A stretch of DNA of 64,000 nucleotides from Bacillus sp. FJAT-27225 (GCF_001685025.1 NZ_MAYU01000001.1:501970-565969), one strand, 5' to 3'; numbered from the stretch's first letter, positions 9,726-18,071 are shown. A program made the numbers and translations. Notes: generated from the sequence alone by a model not told the origin.

Positions 9726-11981
9726 ATGGTACAATCCACAATTGAAAAAACCAAGTCAGAACCTTGGAAAGGGTTCGTAAAAGGCAAATGGTCCAACGAA
9801 GTAAATGTTCGAGATTTTATTTTAAGTAACTTCAAAGTGTATTCAGGCGATAACTCCTTCCTGGCAGGTGCCACTGAAGCAACAAACCAGCTTTGGGATC
9901 AGGTAATGGAATTAACAACACAGGAACGTGAGAACGGCGGCGTCCTTGATATGGATACTGAAACAGTTTCCACAATCACTTCCCATGGCCCAGGGTACTT
10001 GATCGAGGATTTGGAAAAGGTTGTCGGTGTCCAAACTGACAAACCATTCAACCGTTCGATGCAGCCTTTTGGCGGAATCCGCATGGCTAAAGCTTCCTGC
10101 GAAGCATATGGCTACAAATTGAACGAAGAAGTAGAACGCATTTTTACTGAATTCCGCAAAACACACAATGCTGGTGTTTTCGATGCCTATACCGATGAAA
10201 TGCTTCTTGCCCGTAAAGCCGGTATTATCACTGGGCTTCCTGACGCATACGGCCGCGGCCGCATTATTGGCGACTACCGCAGGGTAGCACTTTATGGTGT
10301 TGACTTCCTGATTGAAGAAAAATTAAATGACAAGAAAACCACTAGCCCTGTCATGACCGAGGACAACATCCGCCATCGTGAAGAGCTTTCTGAGCAAATC
10401 CGCGCGCTTGGCGAATTGAAAGAACTTGCAAAGAGCTACGGTTATGATATCTCTGGCCCGGCTACAAATGCTGCAGAAGCGTTCCAATGGCTATACTTCG
10501 GCTACCTTGCTGCAATCAAAGAACAGAACGGCGCTGCGATGAGCCTTGGCCGAGTATCTACATTCCTTGATATTTACATTGAACGTGATATTAAGAATGG
10601 TACGTTGACAGAGGTTGAAGCCCAGGAATTGGTTGACCACTTTGTCATGAAGCTTCGCCTTGTAAAATTCGCACGTACACCGGACTACAATGAATTGTTC
10701 AGCGGAGACCCAACTTGGGTAACCGAATCAATCGGAGGCATGGCTTTGGACGGACGCCCTCTTGTTACAAAGAACTCGTTCCGCTTCCTGCATACCCTTG
10801 ATAACCTCGGCCCTGCACCAGAGCCAAACCTGACTGTTCTTTGGTCCACTCAGCTTCCTGAAAACTTCAAGAAGTATTGTGCGAACATGTCAATCAAAAC
10901 AAGCTCGATCCAGTATGAAAATGATGACATCATGCGCCCTGAATGGGGAGATGATTACGGAATCGCATGCTGCGTATCGGCGATGGCAATCGGTAAGCAA
11001 ATGCAATTCTTCGGTGCCCGCGCCAACCTTGCAAAAGCATTGCTTTACGCAATCAACGGCGGTGTCGATGAGAAGCTTAAAATCCAGGTCGGCCCTGAAT
11101 TCGCACCAATTACAGCAGATGTTTTAGATTATAATGAAGTTATTCAAAAGTTTGAAGGCATGATGGATTGGCTCGCTGGTCTCTACATCAACACATTGAA
11201 CATTATTCATTACATGCATGATAAATACAGCTATGAGCGGATTGAAATGGCGCTTCACGATTCTGAGATCCTGCGTACTATGGCTACTGGCATTGCTGGT
11301 CTAAGTGTTACAGCTGACTCACTCAGCGCAATCAAGTATGGCGAAGTGAAAGTCATCCGTGATGAAAATGGCCTTGCTGTTGACTTTGAGATTAACGGCG
11401 ACTTCCCTAAATACGGCAACAATGACGACCGTGTGGATGACATTGCTGTCAAACTCGTCAAAACATTCATGAACAAGCTGAAAAAGCACCAGACATACCG
11501 GAACTCAATGACAACAATGTCTGTGTTGACGATTACTTCAAACGTAGTTTATGGCAAGAAAACAGGTAACACTCCTGATGGCCGCCGTGCTGGCGAACCA
11601 TTCGCACCAGGTGCAAACCCAATGCACGGACGCGATACAAAAGGAACACTTGCTTCCCTGTCTTCCGTTGCAAAGCTTCCATACGAGTACTCTTTAGACG
11701 GTATCTCCAATACCTTCTCAATCGTACCAAAAGCTCTTGGAAAAGAAGAAGAACAAAGGATCGACAACCTTGTATCCATTCTTGACGGGTATGCCAAGAA
11801 GGACGGACACCACTTGAATGTCAACGTCTTTAACCGAGAAACACTGATGGATGCAATGGAACACCCAGAATTGTATCCGCAATTGACCATCCGTGTATCT
11901 GGTTATGCCGTAAACTTCATTAAACTGACAAGGGAACAGCAAATGGATGTCATCAACCGGACATTCCATGAATCATTATAA
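9726..11981 (+). CDS. pflB: Formate acetyltransferase (pyruvate formate-lyase)
   Basis: This cytoplasmic glycyl-radical enzyme converts pyruvate and CoA to acetyl-CoA and formate under anaerobic conditions. The 751-residue chain has the tandem catalytic cysteines C415-C416 in [10 protein letters not shown] and the radical glycine G726 in RVSGYAVNF near the C terminus. Length is within the family range. ATG 9726 is chosen because GAGGTGA ends five bases upstream; a GTG at 9717 would start inside that site. pflA follows after 95 bp. Expression should be controlled by the FNR box just upstream. Confidence 0.97.
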   Translation: MVQSTIEKTKSEPWKGFVKGKWSNEVNVRDFILSNFKVYSGDNSFLAGATEATNQLWDQVMELTTQERENGGVLDMDTETVSTITSHGPGYLIEDLEKVVGVQTDKPFNRSMQPFGGIRMAKASCEAYGYKLNEEVERIFTEFRKTHNAGVFDAYTDEMLLARKAGIITGLPDAYGRGRIIGDYRRVALYGVDFLIEEKLNDKKTTSPVMTEDNIRHREELSEQIRALGELKELAKSYGYDISGPATNAAEAFQWLYFGYLAAIKEQNGAAMSLGRVSTFLDIYIERDIKNGTLTEVEAQELVDHFVMKLRLVKFARTPDYNELFSGDPTWVTESIGGMALDGRPLVTKNSFRFLHTLDNLGPAPEPNLTVLWSTQLPENFKKYCANMSIKTSSIQYENDDIMRPEWGDDYGIACCVSAMAIGKQMQFFGARANLAKALLYAINGGVDEKLKIQVGPEFAPITADVLDYNEVIQKFEGMMDWLAGLYINTLNIIHYMHDKYSYERIEMALHDSEILRTMATGIAGLSVTADSLSAIKYGEVKVIRDENGLAVDFEINGDFPKYGNNDDRVDDIAVKLVKTFMNKLKKHQTYRNSMTTMSVLTITSNVVYGKKTGNTPDGRRAGEPFAPGANPMHGRDTKGTLASLSSVAKLPYEYSLDGISNTFSIVPKALGKEEEQRIDNLVSILDGYAKKDGHHLNVNVFNRETLMDAMEHPELYPQLTIRVSGYAVNFIKLTREQQMDVINRTFHESL

Positions 11982-12026
11982 GAAGAGCGAAAGCGCACGT
12001 TTAGCGCTGCAACTAAAACAAGCGCA

Positions 12027-12046
12027 GCCGGGTGTTAAAACCCGGC
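12027..12046 (+). other. Hairpin between pflB and pflA
   Basis: GCCGGGT-GTTAAA-ACCCGGC forms a 7-bp stem in the 95-bp spacer and is not followed by a T tract. It may protect the pflB message or lower read-through into pflA. Confidence 0.45.
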
Positions 12047-12076
12047 CCCTGTTTTAAATCGAAAGGGGTAATAGTT

Positions 12077-12841
12077 ATGAACGGAAACATACATTCAATC
12101 GAAACATTCGGAACAGTGGACGGCCCGGGCATCCGCTACGTAATTTTTACACAAGGATGCCTGTTGCGCTGCCAGTTCTGCCACAATGCCGATACATGGG
12201 AAATTGGCACAGGCCGAAAAATCACTGTTGAAGAAATAATGGATGATCTCCGTTCATACCTCCCTTTCATGGAATCCTCTGGCGGAGGTATCACCGTCAG
12301 CGGCGGGGAACCTCTCCTTCAAGTCCCATTTCTTGTCGAGCTGTTCAAGGCGTGCAAGGCTGAAGGCATCCATACGACAATTGATTCGTCCGGCGGCTGT
12401 TTCTCAACCTCCCGACACTTTCTCGACCCTCTTGATGTGTTGATGGAGTACACCGATCTTATATTGCTAGACCTAAAGCATATTGACCGTAAAAAGCATA
12501 TCAGCCTGACAGGAATGGCCAATGACCATATTCTTGATTTCGCAAAGTATCTTTCCGGAAAAAATAAACCAATCTGGGTTAGGCATGTACTTGTTCCTGG
12601 AGTAACGGATGACCCTGCTGATTTAGCTAAGCTTGGGGAATTTATTGGGACGTTGAAAAATGTCGATAAGATTGAAATCCTTCCCTACCATAAACTCGGC
12701 GTTTATAAATGGGAAACTCTCGGTCTCGAATATCAATTAAAGGATGTCGAGCCGCCAAGCGAGGAAAAAGTCCAGGAAGCTTATGAGTTGATAACAAAAC
12801 ATTGGCAGGTGCAAAACGCCCAAAATCAAATGCTGTCCTGA
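12077..12841 (+). CDS. pflA: Pyruvate formate-lyase activating enzyme
   Basis: This radical SAM protein installs the glycyl radical on PflB. The 254-residue product has the iron-sulfur motif C28-x3-C32-x2-C35 (CLLRCQFCHNAD), preceded by GTVDGPGIRYVIFTQG, and the SAM-binding SGGGITVSGGEPLLQ. ATG 12077 follows AAAGGGGTAA at ten bases; the earlier in-frame start at 12032 lies in the intergenic hairpin and has no site. It is co-transcribed with pflB. The stop codon lies inside the loop of its own terminator. Confidence 0.96.
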   Translation: MNGNIHSIETFGTVDGPGIRYVIFTQGCLLRCQFCHNADTWEIGTGRKITVEEIMDDLRSYLPFMESSGGGITVSGGEPLLQVPFLVELFKACKAEGIHTTIDSSGGCFSTSRHFLDPLDVLMEYTDLILLDLKHIDRKKHISLTGMANDHILDFAKYLSGKNKPIWVRHVLVPGVTDDPADLAKLGEFIGTLKNVDKIEILPYHKLGVYKWETLGLEYQLKDVEPPSEEKVQEAYELITKHWQVQNAQNQMLS

Positions 12842-12857
12842 TGGGCAGCTTTTTTTG
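12832..12857 (+). terminator. Terminator overlapping the pflA stop codon
   Basis: GCTGTCC / GGGCAGC (one G-T wobble) flanks TGAT, which contains the stop codon, and is followed by seven T residues. Confidence 0.85.
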
Positions 12858-12966
12858 TATAGCCGCTGGCATAGTCAAATTGTTGGACTGCTGATAGTTT
12901 CAGTAAACTAGCTTACAATTTAAAATTGCCTTTGCTGACACTATTTCTGCATAATTTCTTCAGAAT

Positions 12967-12988
12967 TATATGTTACTGTCAACATATA
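12967..12988. promoter_or_regulatory. Operator-like 22-bp palindrome before the CcdA-like gene
   Basis: TATATGTT-ACTGTC-AACATATA is a perfect 8+6+8 inverted repeat 27 bp upstream of the start at 13016. The geometry suits a dimeric repressor site; the regulator is unknown. Confidence 0.4.
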
Positions 12989-13015
12989 CAACTGAATGAT
13001 AGGAGAAATGCACCC

Positions 13016-13747
13016 ATGTACCAAATACTTAGTGATATTAGCAATTTTCTGGGCGCCCCTTTTTACGCAATGATCATTGGTGCAGAAACCGTTCCGCTTA
13101 TTGCTGCACTCTTGCTGGGAATTGTCGGCGCCCTTGCACCTTGCCAATTAACCGGGAATATAAGCGCAATCACATTTTATGGGAACAAGAGCATGCAGTC
13201 TGCCGGCCATCTAGTGGATGCGCTCTTCTTCATCCTCGGCAAAATTGCAGTCTTCTCCGGACTGGGCATTCTTGTCTGGCTAGCCGGCCGGGAATTTCAG
13301 GACAGCATCATTGTCTTTTTTGCAGCTTCCAGGAAGGCAATTGGCCCTTTTATACTATTGCTTGGGCTGTTTTTGGCCGGATACCTGAAACTTAATATCC
13401 TAACTAAACTGTTAAACTATGTACCGAAAGGTAACGGAGCCGGCAGATGGGGACAATTTTTAATGGGAGCTGCCTTTTCAATTTCCTTTTGCCCGACGAT
13501 GTTTATATTGTTTTTTATGACACTGATGCCCTTGGTGCTCGGAACATCCTACGGAATCGTCCTCCCTCCTATCTTCGCAATCGGAACTTCCCTTCCGCTG
13601 ATTATATTCCTGGGCATTGTTTGGTTTTTGGGAATGGACGGGGCATTGCTTAGAAAAAGCCGAAAAATTGGCAGTGCAGTGCAGAAGGCTGCAGGCATTT
13701 TTTTAATCGTAATTGGAGTTTTCGATACGATCACATATTGGCAGTAA
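13016..13747 (+). CDS. CcdA/DsbD-type thiol-transfer membrane protein
   Basis: The 243-residue protein has about six membrane segments. It carries the paired-cysteine pattern of the DsbD transmembrane family: APCQLTGN in the first conserved segment and SFCPTMF in the fourth. CcdA-type proteins move reducing equivalents across the membrane for cytochrome c or copper-site maturation, so a link to the cupredoxin nearby is possible but only inferred. ATG 13016 is preferred, with AGGAGAA upstream; the ATG at 13008 is out of frame. The gene stands between the pfl and bioY units with its own palindromic upstream site. Confidence 0.75.
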   Translation: MYQILSDISNFLGAPFYAMIIGAETVPLIAALLLGIVGALAPCQLTGNISAITFYGNKSMQSAGHLVDALFFILGKIAVFSGLGILVWLAGREFQDSIIVFFAASRKAIGPFILLLGLFLAGYLKLNILTKLLNYVPKGNGAGRWGQFLMGAAFSISFCPTMFILFFMTLMPLVLGTSYGIVLPPIFAIGTSLPLIIFLGIVWFLGMDGALLRKSRKIGSAVQKAAGIFLIVIGVFDTITYWQ

Positions 13748-13812
13748 AACAATATGACAACGGAGATACAAATCAAGGTTGACAACTTAACATCCTCTGC
13801 TTTAATTTATAT

Positions 13813-13843
13813 ATGTTAACTCAATTTCATTATTGGTTAACAT
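13813..13843 (+). promoter_or_regulatory. BirA operator of bioY
   Basis: ATGTTAAC and GTTAACAT are perfect mirror half-sites separated by 15 bases, the arrangement of the biotin repressor operator. TTGACA at 13779-13784 may be the -35 element upstream of it. Confidence 0.85.
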
Positions 13844-13864
13844 AACGGACAGGGGGAGAATGAA

Positions 13865-14443
13865 ATGTCAACTGAACAATTAAAACTAAGAAAGATGATT
13901 TTGGCAGCCTTATTTGCGGCCATAACGGCAGTATTTGCCCAAATCAGCATCCCGATGCCACTTGTTCCTTTTACAGGGCAAACATTGGCAATCGGACTCG
14001 CAGCGACCATTCTTGGAGCCCGCTATGGTACTTTATCCATTCTTTTATATCTAGCTCTTGGTGCTGCTGGTGTCCCGGTGTTTGCAGAAATGAAATCCGG
14101 AGTAGCCATTTTGGTTGGCCCAACGGGAGGATTCCTAGTCGGTTTTATTCCTACAGTGTTCATAATTGGATTCATCATTGAAAAAACAAAACTCTCTGTT
14201 AAAAACGCCCTGATAGCCAACACGATTGGTATGTTCATCACACTCGCGTTCGGCGCTGTATGGCTGAAAATCGGAGCGGGCCTTGACTGGGAGACAGCAA
14301 TGAAAGCAGGCTTTTATCCGTTCATTCCGCTTGGATTACTGAAGGCGTACCTAGCTTCCATTGTAGGGGTAAATGTGAGAAAAAGGCTTGTATCCGCTAA
14401 TCTTTTTCCAATTCCGTCCAACAAAATGGACCAAAGTGCATAA
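13865..14443 (+). CDS. bioY: Biotin transporter substrate-binding subunit BioY
   Basis: The integral membrane S-component captures biotin, working alone or with a shared ECF energy module. The 192-residue product has the BioY hallmarks IPLVPFTGQT-like text (residues 33-43 read PLVPFTGQTLA), LGARYG, and VGPTGGFLVGF, with about six hydrophobic segments. ATG 13865 follows AGGGGGAGAATGAA. The BirA operator directly upstream indicates repression by biotinylated BirA when biotin is plentiful. No bio biosynthetic gene is in the window. Confidence 0.94.
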   Translation: MSTEQLKLRKMILAALFAAITAVFAQISIPMPLVPFTGQTLAIGLAATILGARYGTLSILLYLALGAAGVPVFAEMKSGVAILVGPTGGFLVGFIPTVFIIGFIIEKTKLSVKNALIANTIGMFITLAFGAVWLKIGAGLDWETAMKAGFYPFIPLGLLKAYLASIVGVNVRKRLVSANLFPIPSNKMDQSA

Positions 14444-14450
14444 AACGAGA

Positions 14451-14495
14451 AGGCAAACAGGTGCAGTGGCCGTTCCCGCTTGCCTGTATTTTTTG
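14451..14495 (+). terminator. Probable terminator of bioY
   Basis: AGGCAA (14451) pairs with TTGCCT (14480) over a long loop, with TATTTTTTG after it. The stem is short, so confidence is limited. Confidence 0.45.
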
Positions 14496-14540
14496 AATAA
14501 ATAATTAATCTTTCTGTATAAGGTCGACATAAAACCTTGC

Positions 14541-14574
14541 TTACGGTCATTTACAGTTTTGTAAACGACCGTAA
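14541..14574. other. Long near-perfect hairpin between bioY and mifM
   Basis: TTACGGTC and GACCGTAA form eight pairs. After one mismatch TTTAC / GTAAA add five more around the loop AGTTTT. No T tract follows on either strand, so it is not a standard terminator. It could be an operator. Confidence 0.6.
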
Positions 14575-14647
14575 CCGCTTTAAAAAACGGCATCTTTATT
14601 AATAAGACGATTCATTAATTAAAACCTACCTTTACCACTGCTTTACA

Positions 14648-14676
14648 TTGCTCTTTGCTTGTTTCTAACGTATACT
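14648..14676 (+). promoter_or_regulatory. Probable promoter of mifM-yqjG
   Basis: TTGCTC, 17 bases, then TATACT, ending about 30 bp before the mifM start at 14706. Confidence 0.5.
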
Positions 14677-14705
14677 TTTAACATACGAGGAGGTGTTATC
14701 CAGGT

Positions 14706-14990
14706 ATGGAGTTTAACGCTGAATTATATGACATTAATGCCTGGGTTGCACTTTACACCGGGTTTTACCTGGCAATTGCCCTAAAGTATTTCCTTTTATG
14801 GTCAATTGAAAATCCAGTATCCATCATGGACAGGCCCAAACAGCCTGAAGGGTTTCGCTTGTCTTCCTATTCCATTTCGAACAGCGGGCTAAACCAGAAC
14901 ATTATTGTCAGATGGATTGGCAAATATATCCGAATAAAATACTGCTCTACCGATGATCCAGAGGCTTCCCTTTCCCTCCTTCCCCACTAA
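14706..14990 (+). CDS. mifM: MifM-like translation-arrest leader peptide
   Basis: The 94-residue product has an N-terminal membrane segment (about 11-33) and a C-terminal tail resembling the B. subtilis MifM arrest sequence. Here RWIGKYIRIKY (69-79) is followed by an acidic patch STDDPEAS (81-88) and LSLL. In MifM the pattern is TWIRKVFRM, then an acidic run and a terminal leucine stretch. MifM is inserted by the primary YidC; poor insertion lets it stall its own ribosome and switch on the second YidC. Size, position directly before a yidC and the mRNA hairpin all agree. ATG 14706 follows CGAGGAGGTG. Overall similarity is otherwise low, so the name rests on architecture and tail. Confidence 0.78.
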   Translation: MEFNAELYDINAWVALYTGFYLAIALKYFLLWSIENPVSIMDRPKQPEGFRLSSYSISNSGLNQNIIVRWIGKYIRIKYCSTDDPEASLSLLPH

Positions 14991-15024
14991 ACTTTTAACA
15001 AACAGGAGGAACTATGAAAGGGAA
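14966..15024 (+). promoter_or_regulatory. mRNA hairpin masking the yqjG ribosome-binding site
   Basis: Inside the last mifM codons, TTCCCTTT (14966-14973) pairs with AAAGGGAA (15017-15024) and CCTCCT (14975-14980) pairs with AGGAGG (15004-15009). The fold buries the yqjG Shine-Dalgarno and start codon. A ribosome stalled near mifM codons 84-87 would cover the 5' arm and free the site. Confidence 0.8.
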
Positions 15025-15799
15025 ATCAAAGCTTCTATTATTAATAACTATTATTTTGGTAACAATCTCTGGGCTTGCAGGATGCTCAACAGGTTCAGAC
15101 GACACAGGCTTTTTTACCACTTACTTCGTCAATCCTTTTACAGCTGCGATTCACTTCCTTGGTGAATTGTTTGCTGGAAATTATGGCCTTGCCATTATTG
15201 TGGTAACCCTTTTAATCAGGCTGGCATTGATGCCACTCATGCTCAAGCAATACAAGAATCAGCTTGAAATGAAGGGCAAAATGGAAAAAATGAAGCCTGA
15301 AATCGATGAACTGCAGAGAAAAATCAAGGCTGAGAAAGACTCGGCAAAGCAAAAAGAATTGCAAATGCAGATGATGGGCATCTATCAAAAACATGGCGTT
15401 AACCCCATGAGTATGGGCTGTTTGCCAATTTTAATACAAATGCCAATTTTGACTGGATTCTATTATGCTATCCGCAACTCACCCGAGATAGCTTCTCATG
15501 ACTTCCTCTGGTTGAGTCTTGGCAGTCCGGACATTGCCATAACTGCCCTGGCTGGAATTGTGTACTACCTTCAATTCAAAGTCTCTCAGTCTACAATGAC
15601 GGCAGAGCAGCAAAAGCAAATGAAGGTGATGGGATTGATGTCTCCAATTATGATCGTGATGTTTTCCATGAATGCTCCTGCCGCTCTGCCTCTTTATTGG
15701 GCTGTGGGTGGCACGTTCCTGATTATTCAATCTTGGATCAGCAGGAAACTCTATCAGAAAACGGAGACAACCAAAGTGGCACCTTCGATTCAAAAATAA
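15014..15799 (+). CDS. yqjG: YidC-family membrane insertase, YqjG (YidC2) type
   Basis: This Oxa1/YidC-family lipoprotein inserts and folds membrane proteins. The 261-residue chain has a lipobox LAGC with the lipidated cysteine at 24, then five hydrophobic segments. A basic, charged cytoplasmic region between the first two (KMEKMKPEIDELQRKIKAEK) is typical. The conserved arginine is in VTLLIRLALMPL, and NPMSMGCLPILIQMPIL marks the next segment. In B. subtilis there are two YidCs, SpoIIIJ and YqjG; the mifM-like leader identifies this one as the inducible backup. ATG 15014 lies five bases after AGGAGGA inside the regulatory hairpin. Confidence 0.92.
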   Translation: MKGKSKLLLLITIILVTISGLAGCSTGSDDTGFFTTYFVNPFTAAIHFLGELFAGNYGLAIIVVTLLIRLALMPLMLKQYKNQLEMKGKMEKMKPEIDELQRKIKAEKDSAKQKELQMQMMGIYQKHGVNPMSMGCLPILIQMPILTGFYYAIRNSPEIASHDFLWLSLGSPDIAITALAGIVYYLQFKVSQSTMTAEQQKQMKVMGLMSPIMIVMFSMNAPAALPLYWAVGGTFLIIQSWISRKLYQKTETTKVAPSIQK

Positions 15800-15879
15800 T
15801 TAGAAAAACTGGCCGTCGCCAGTCTTATCGGCAATGCGATCGTTTTTTTAGCGGCTGGAATATTTATTCCTTAGCTTCA

Positions 15880-15915
15880 AAGAAGCCCTTCAGGTGTCCT
15901 GAAGGGCTTCTTTTT
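15880..15915. terminator. Bidirectional terminator between yqjG and crcB
   Basis: AGAAGCCCTTCAGG and CCTGAAGGGCTTCT form a 14-bp perfect stem with loop TGT, followed by TTTTTAT on the plus strand. It overlaps the crcB1 stop codon region. Confidence 0.9.
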
Positions 15916-16258
15916 ATATTCTTCCGATTATCATTCCCGCTAGCACCAATGCCAGGCCTGCCGCTAAACTCAAAATTGCGTACACAAAAGAGTTCAGGCT
16001 TTTCTTCATTCCATGGAGCTCGAGCATGAATGTAGAGAAAGTAGTAAACGCTCCTGTAAATCCAATGCCTGCAAATGCATAACTATTTCCGTCCACTGCC
16101 TTACCGATTAGGTAACCAAGCAGGAACGAACCGATTAAATTGACAAGCATGGTTCCAAAAGGGATTCGATTCGTGTCCTTGGAATTCAGAAGCTTTGAAA
16201 CAAAAAATCTGGCCATAGCGCCAAGAAATCCCCCGGCTGCAACTGCAAGATAGGTCAT
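15914..16258 (-). CDS. crcB1: Fluoride exporter CrcB (subunit 1)
   Basis: The 114-residue four-helix protein is half of a Fluc-type fluoride channel, which expels fluoride through a dual-topology dimer. It has GGFLGAMARFFVSK at the N terminus, the pore-lining FGTMLVNLIGSFLLG and GFTGAFTTFSTFMLE. Its start overlaps the stop of crcB2 by 4 bp (ATGA), so the two are co-translated. In Bacillaceae such adjacent pairs form a heterodimer with opposite topologies. Confidence 0.94.
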   Translation of the reverse strand: MTYLAVAAGGFLGAMARFFVSKLLNSKDTNRIPFGTMLVNLIGSFLLGYLIGKAVDGNSYAFAGIGFTGAFTTFSTFMLELHGMKKSLNSFVYAILSLAAGLALVLAGMIIGRI

Positions 16259-16644
16259 TTTTCCAAACCCGCCTTTTTAACCTGAGATTTTCCCTGAAAG
16301 GTCCCAATCCATACAAAGCCTAAGCCACCAATCAGACTAAACAAGAAATAGAAACTCGCAGCCATATATTGGCCCTGGTCAACCAGCATGACTGTTTCAA
16401 GGCAAAAAGCCGAGAATGTAGTAAAAGAACCTGTAAGGCCGGTTGTGAAAAACACCGACCAATTTGGATGAATTTTCTTTTGTGAGATAAAACGAGAAGT
16501 AAACCAGCCAAGAAAGTAGGATCCCAATAAGTTCACGGCAAGGGTACCGAAGGGGAAAGAACCGCCAGGTAAATGTAAGCCGGAAAATAAGTATCGAAGC
16601 AGACTTCCGATTGCGCCACCTATCCCTACAAATAGATACTCCAA
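16255..16644 (-). CDS. crcB2: Fluoride exporter CrcB (subunit 2)
   Basis: The 129-residue partner carries GGAIGSLLRYLFS, FGTLAVNLLGSYFLGW and GLTGSFTTFSAFCLE, the same motifs as its neighbour. A TTG at 16644 is chosen as start because GAGGTG ends five bases upstream and the product then starts in the first helix; the open frame reaching 16749 adds 35 residues without a ribosome-binding site. I looked upstream for a fluoride riboswitch and saw none of its conserved blocks. Confidence 0.9.
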   Translation of the reverse strand: MEYLFVGIGGAIGSLLRYLFSGLHLPGGSFPFGTLAVNLLGSYFLGWFTSRFISQKKIHPNWSVFFTTGLTGSFTTFSAFCLETVMLVDQGQYMAASFYFLFSLIGGLGFVWIGTFQGKSQVKKAGLEK

Positions 16645-16816
16645 TTTAACACCTCTAACCTTATCTTTCTGCTTATAAGCATAATGTGTTTGAATCAGGT
16701 TACAAATAAAAGTCTTCCTAAGTGACCTTTCAGTTAAAAATTGCAGCACAAAGTCACGAATAGAAGTTCCAAGGATCTTACGTATGAAGAATTGCGGCCA
16801 AAGTCTCTAAACCGGA

Positions 16817-17404
16817 TTAATTCTCTAGCAGCTTCTCAAGCTTCAATTTAACATCCGGCCACTCAGAGGCGAGGATGCTGTACATAACTGTATCCCTGAT
16901 GTATCCATCAGCGAGCTTTCTATCTTGGCGAAGTATCCCTTCCTTTGTGGCACCAATGCGTTCAATTGCTGTTTGCGACCTTATGTTCCGGCCATCTGTC
17001 TTCAGCTGGACACGGTTCATCCCTAGTTCTTCAAAGGCATGCCTAAGAAGTAAATATTTACATTCAGTATTGGCCCTGGTTTTCCATGCCGATGGATGAA
17101 GCCAGGTCCAGCCAATTTCAAGGCTTTCATTTTTCCATGAGATGTCCATATATCTTGTGCTTCCAATTATCGCTGCATCTCTTTTCCTAAATATCGTGAA
17201 TGGAAATTGGCTACCCTTATCCCTTTCCTGAATAGCTTTTGCAACCTCATTTTCCATTTCTTCATGGCTTCCGATTTTTGCAGAAGTAAATTCCCATATT
17301 TCAGAGGGTTTCCCTGCCTCCCATAAGCCGATCCAATGGCTCAGCTCCATTGGAATGAGTAAAACTTCCTGGCCCTCTAACCGATTAAATGGTTTGTTTG
17401 TCAT
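16817..17404 (-). CDS. GNAT N-acetyltransferase, RimJ/RimL type
   Basis: The 195-residue product fits the RimJ/RimL subgroup, which acetylates protein N termini or small amines. It has ligand-side strands FTIFRKRDAAIIGSTRYMDI (86-105), IGWTWLHPSAW, and the acetyl-CoA side TNRV-like GMNRVQLKTDGRNIRSQ with AIERIGATKEGILR. ATG 17404 is followed by MTNKPFNRLEG. The real substrate cannot be told. It is the last gene of a leftward group; the gene upstream ends in its own terminator at 17422-17448. Confidence 0.85.
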   Translation of the reverse strand: MTNKPFNRLEGQEVLLIPMELSHWIGLWEAGKPSEIWEFTSAKIGSHEEMENEVAKAIQERDKGSQFPFTIFRKRDAAIIGSTRYMDISWKNESLEIGWTWLHPSAWKTRANTECKYLLLRHAFEELGMNRVQLKTDGRNIRSQTAIERIGATKEGILRQDRKLADGYIRDTVMYSILASEWPDVKLKLEKLLEN

Positions 17405-17421
17405 TGTTCTCCCCCTAAAAT

Positions 17422-17448
17422 CAAAAAACTACCGGTTAGCACCGGCAG
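17422..17448 (-). terminator. Terminator of the 67-residue gene
   Basis: On the minus strand ACTGCCGGT and ACCGGTAGT (one imperfect pair) are followed by six T residues. Confidence 0.8.
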
Positions 17449-17456
17449 TTCCATTC

Positions 17457-17660
17457 TTACACTTCCTCAAAGTATTCCTTGTAATATCCGCCCACTTTAC
17501 CGGAATTGTCGACGATAAACAAAAATTCGTCTGTTTCATTTTTCACTTCATATTCCTTACCCGGAGTGAGGACATTGTTTACAATAAATTTTTTAGCATC
17601 CGCATGAACGCATTTCACTTTTTTAAGCGTGGCTTTCTTGTGCCAGTCAAGGTGTTGCAC
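17457..17660 (-). CDS. Small conserved Bacillaceae protein (DUF6501-like)
   Basis: The 67-residue protein begins MQHLDWHKKATLKKVKC and continues KFIVNNVLTPGKEYEVKNET, ending GGYYKEYFEEV. The pattern resembles a small beta-rich Bacillaceae family that I remember as DUF6501; this is not verified. ATG 17660 has GGGGGA nearby upstream. No signal or membrane segment is visible. Function unknown. Confidence 0.6.
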   Translation of the reverse strand: MQHLDWHKKATLKKVKCVHADAKKFIVNNVLTPGKEYEVKNETDEFLFIVDNSGKVGGYYKEYFEEV

Positions 17661-17689
17661 GTGAATTCCCCCTGATTTTTGGTATATGA

Positions 17690-17923
17690 CTAGTATAATG
17701 AATGTTGGAGGGTATCTGCAAGTACCTCTGCCCGCCGTACCTGAAGGGAATCGATGGCGGTTCTAAACCTGAGATTTTCCATCTTCCTCAAATCAAACGT
17801 GAATACTTCCTCCGTCAAATAATCTTTAAAGGTTAAATAGACTACATTACAAATTGTATCTTTGCGAATAAAACAGAGATTGTTAAATTGCTTATTCTCA
17901 TACTCAAAACCGTATAGTTCCAT
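17690..17923 (-). CDS. Hypothetical 77-residue protein
   Basis: The frame starts MELYGFEYENKQFNNL and contains a beta-rich middle (NVVYLTFKDYLTEEVFTF). It has no membrane segment, and two cysteines (CFIRKDTIC) lie nine residues apart. The upstream AGGCGAG is a modest ribosome-binding site. I recognise no family. It is transcribed toward the DUF6501-like gene with a 29-bp gap. Confidence 0.5.
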   Translation of the reverse strand: MELYGFEYENKQFNNLCFIRKDTICNVVYLTFKDYLTEEVFTFDLRKMENLRFRTAIDSLQVRRAEVLADTLQHSLY

Positions 17924-18003
17924 AACACTCGCCTACTTTCCAAGAGGTCACATTAAATATTTACCACGTTGGAAATATGTCCAAAACATCTCAGAAAACT
18001 TAG

Positions 18004-18042
18004 AGTATTCGACAAGACGTCTTTCCTAGTCGAATACTAGGA
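18004..18042. other. Two mutually exclusive hairpins upstream of sda
   Basis: AGTATTCGAC (18004-18013) pairs perfectly with GTCGAATACT (18029-18038). TCCTAGT (18024-18030) pairs with ACTAGGA (18036-18042) and shares bases with the first stem, so the two cannot form together. Confidence 0.55.
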
Positions 18043-18071
18043 GGAAAGTCAGCGAAACACGTCCGAAAGTA

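Noticed and set aside
16645..16816. Fluoride riboswitch upstream of crcB
   Set aside because: I looked for the conserved GGNGATGG and CTGATG-type blocks on the minus strand and did not find them.
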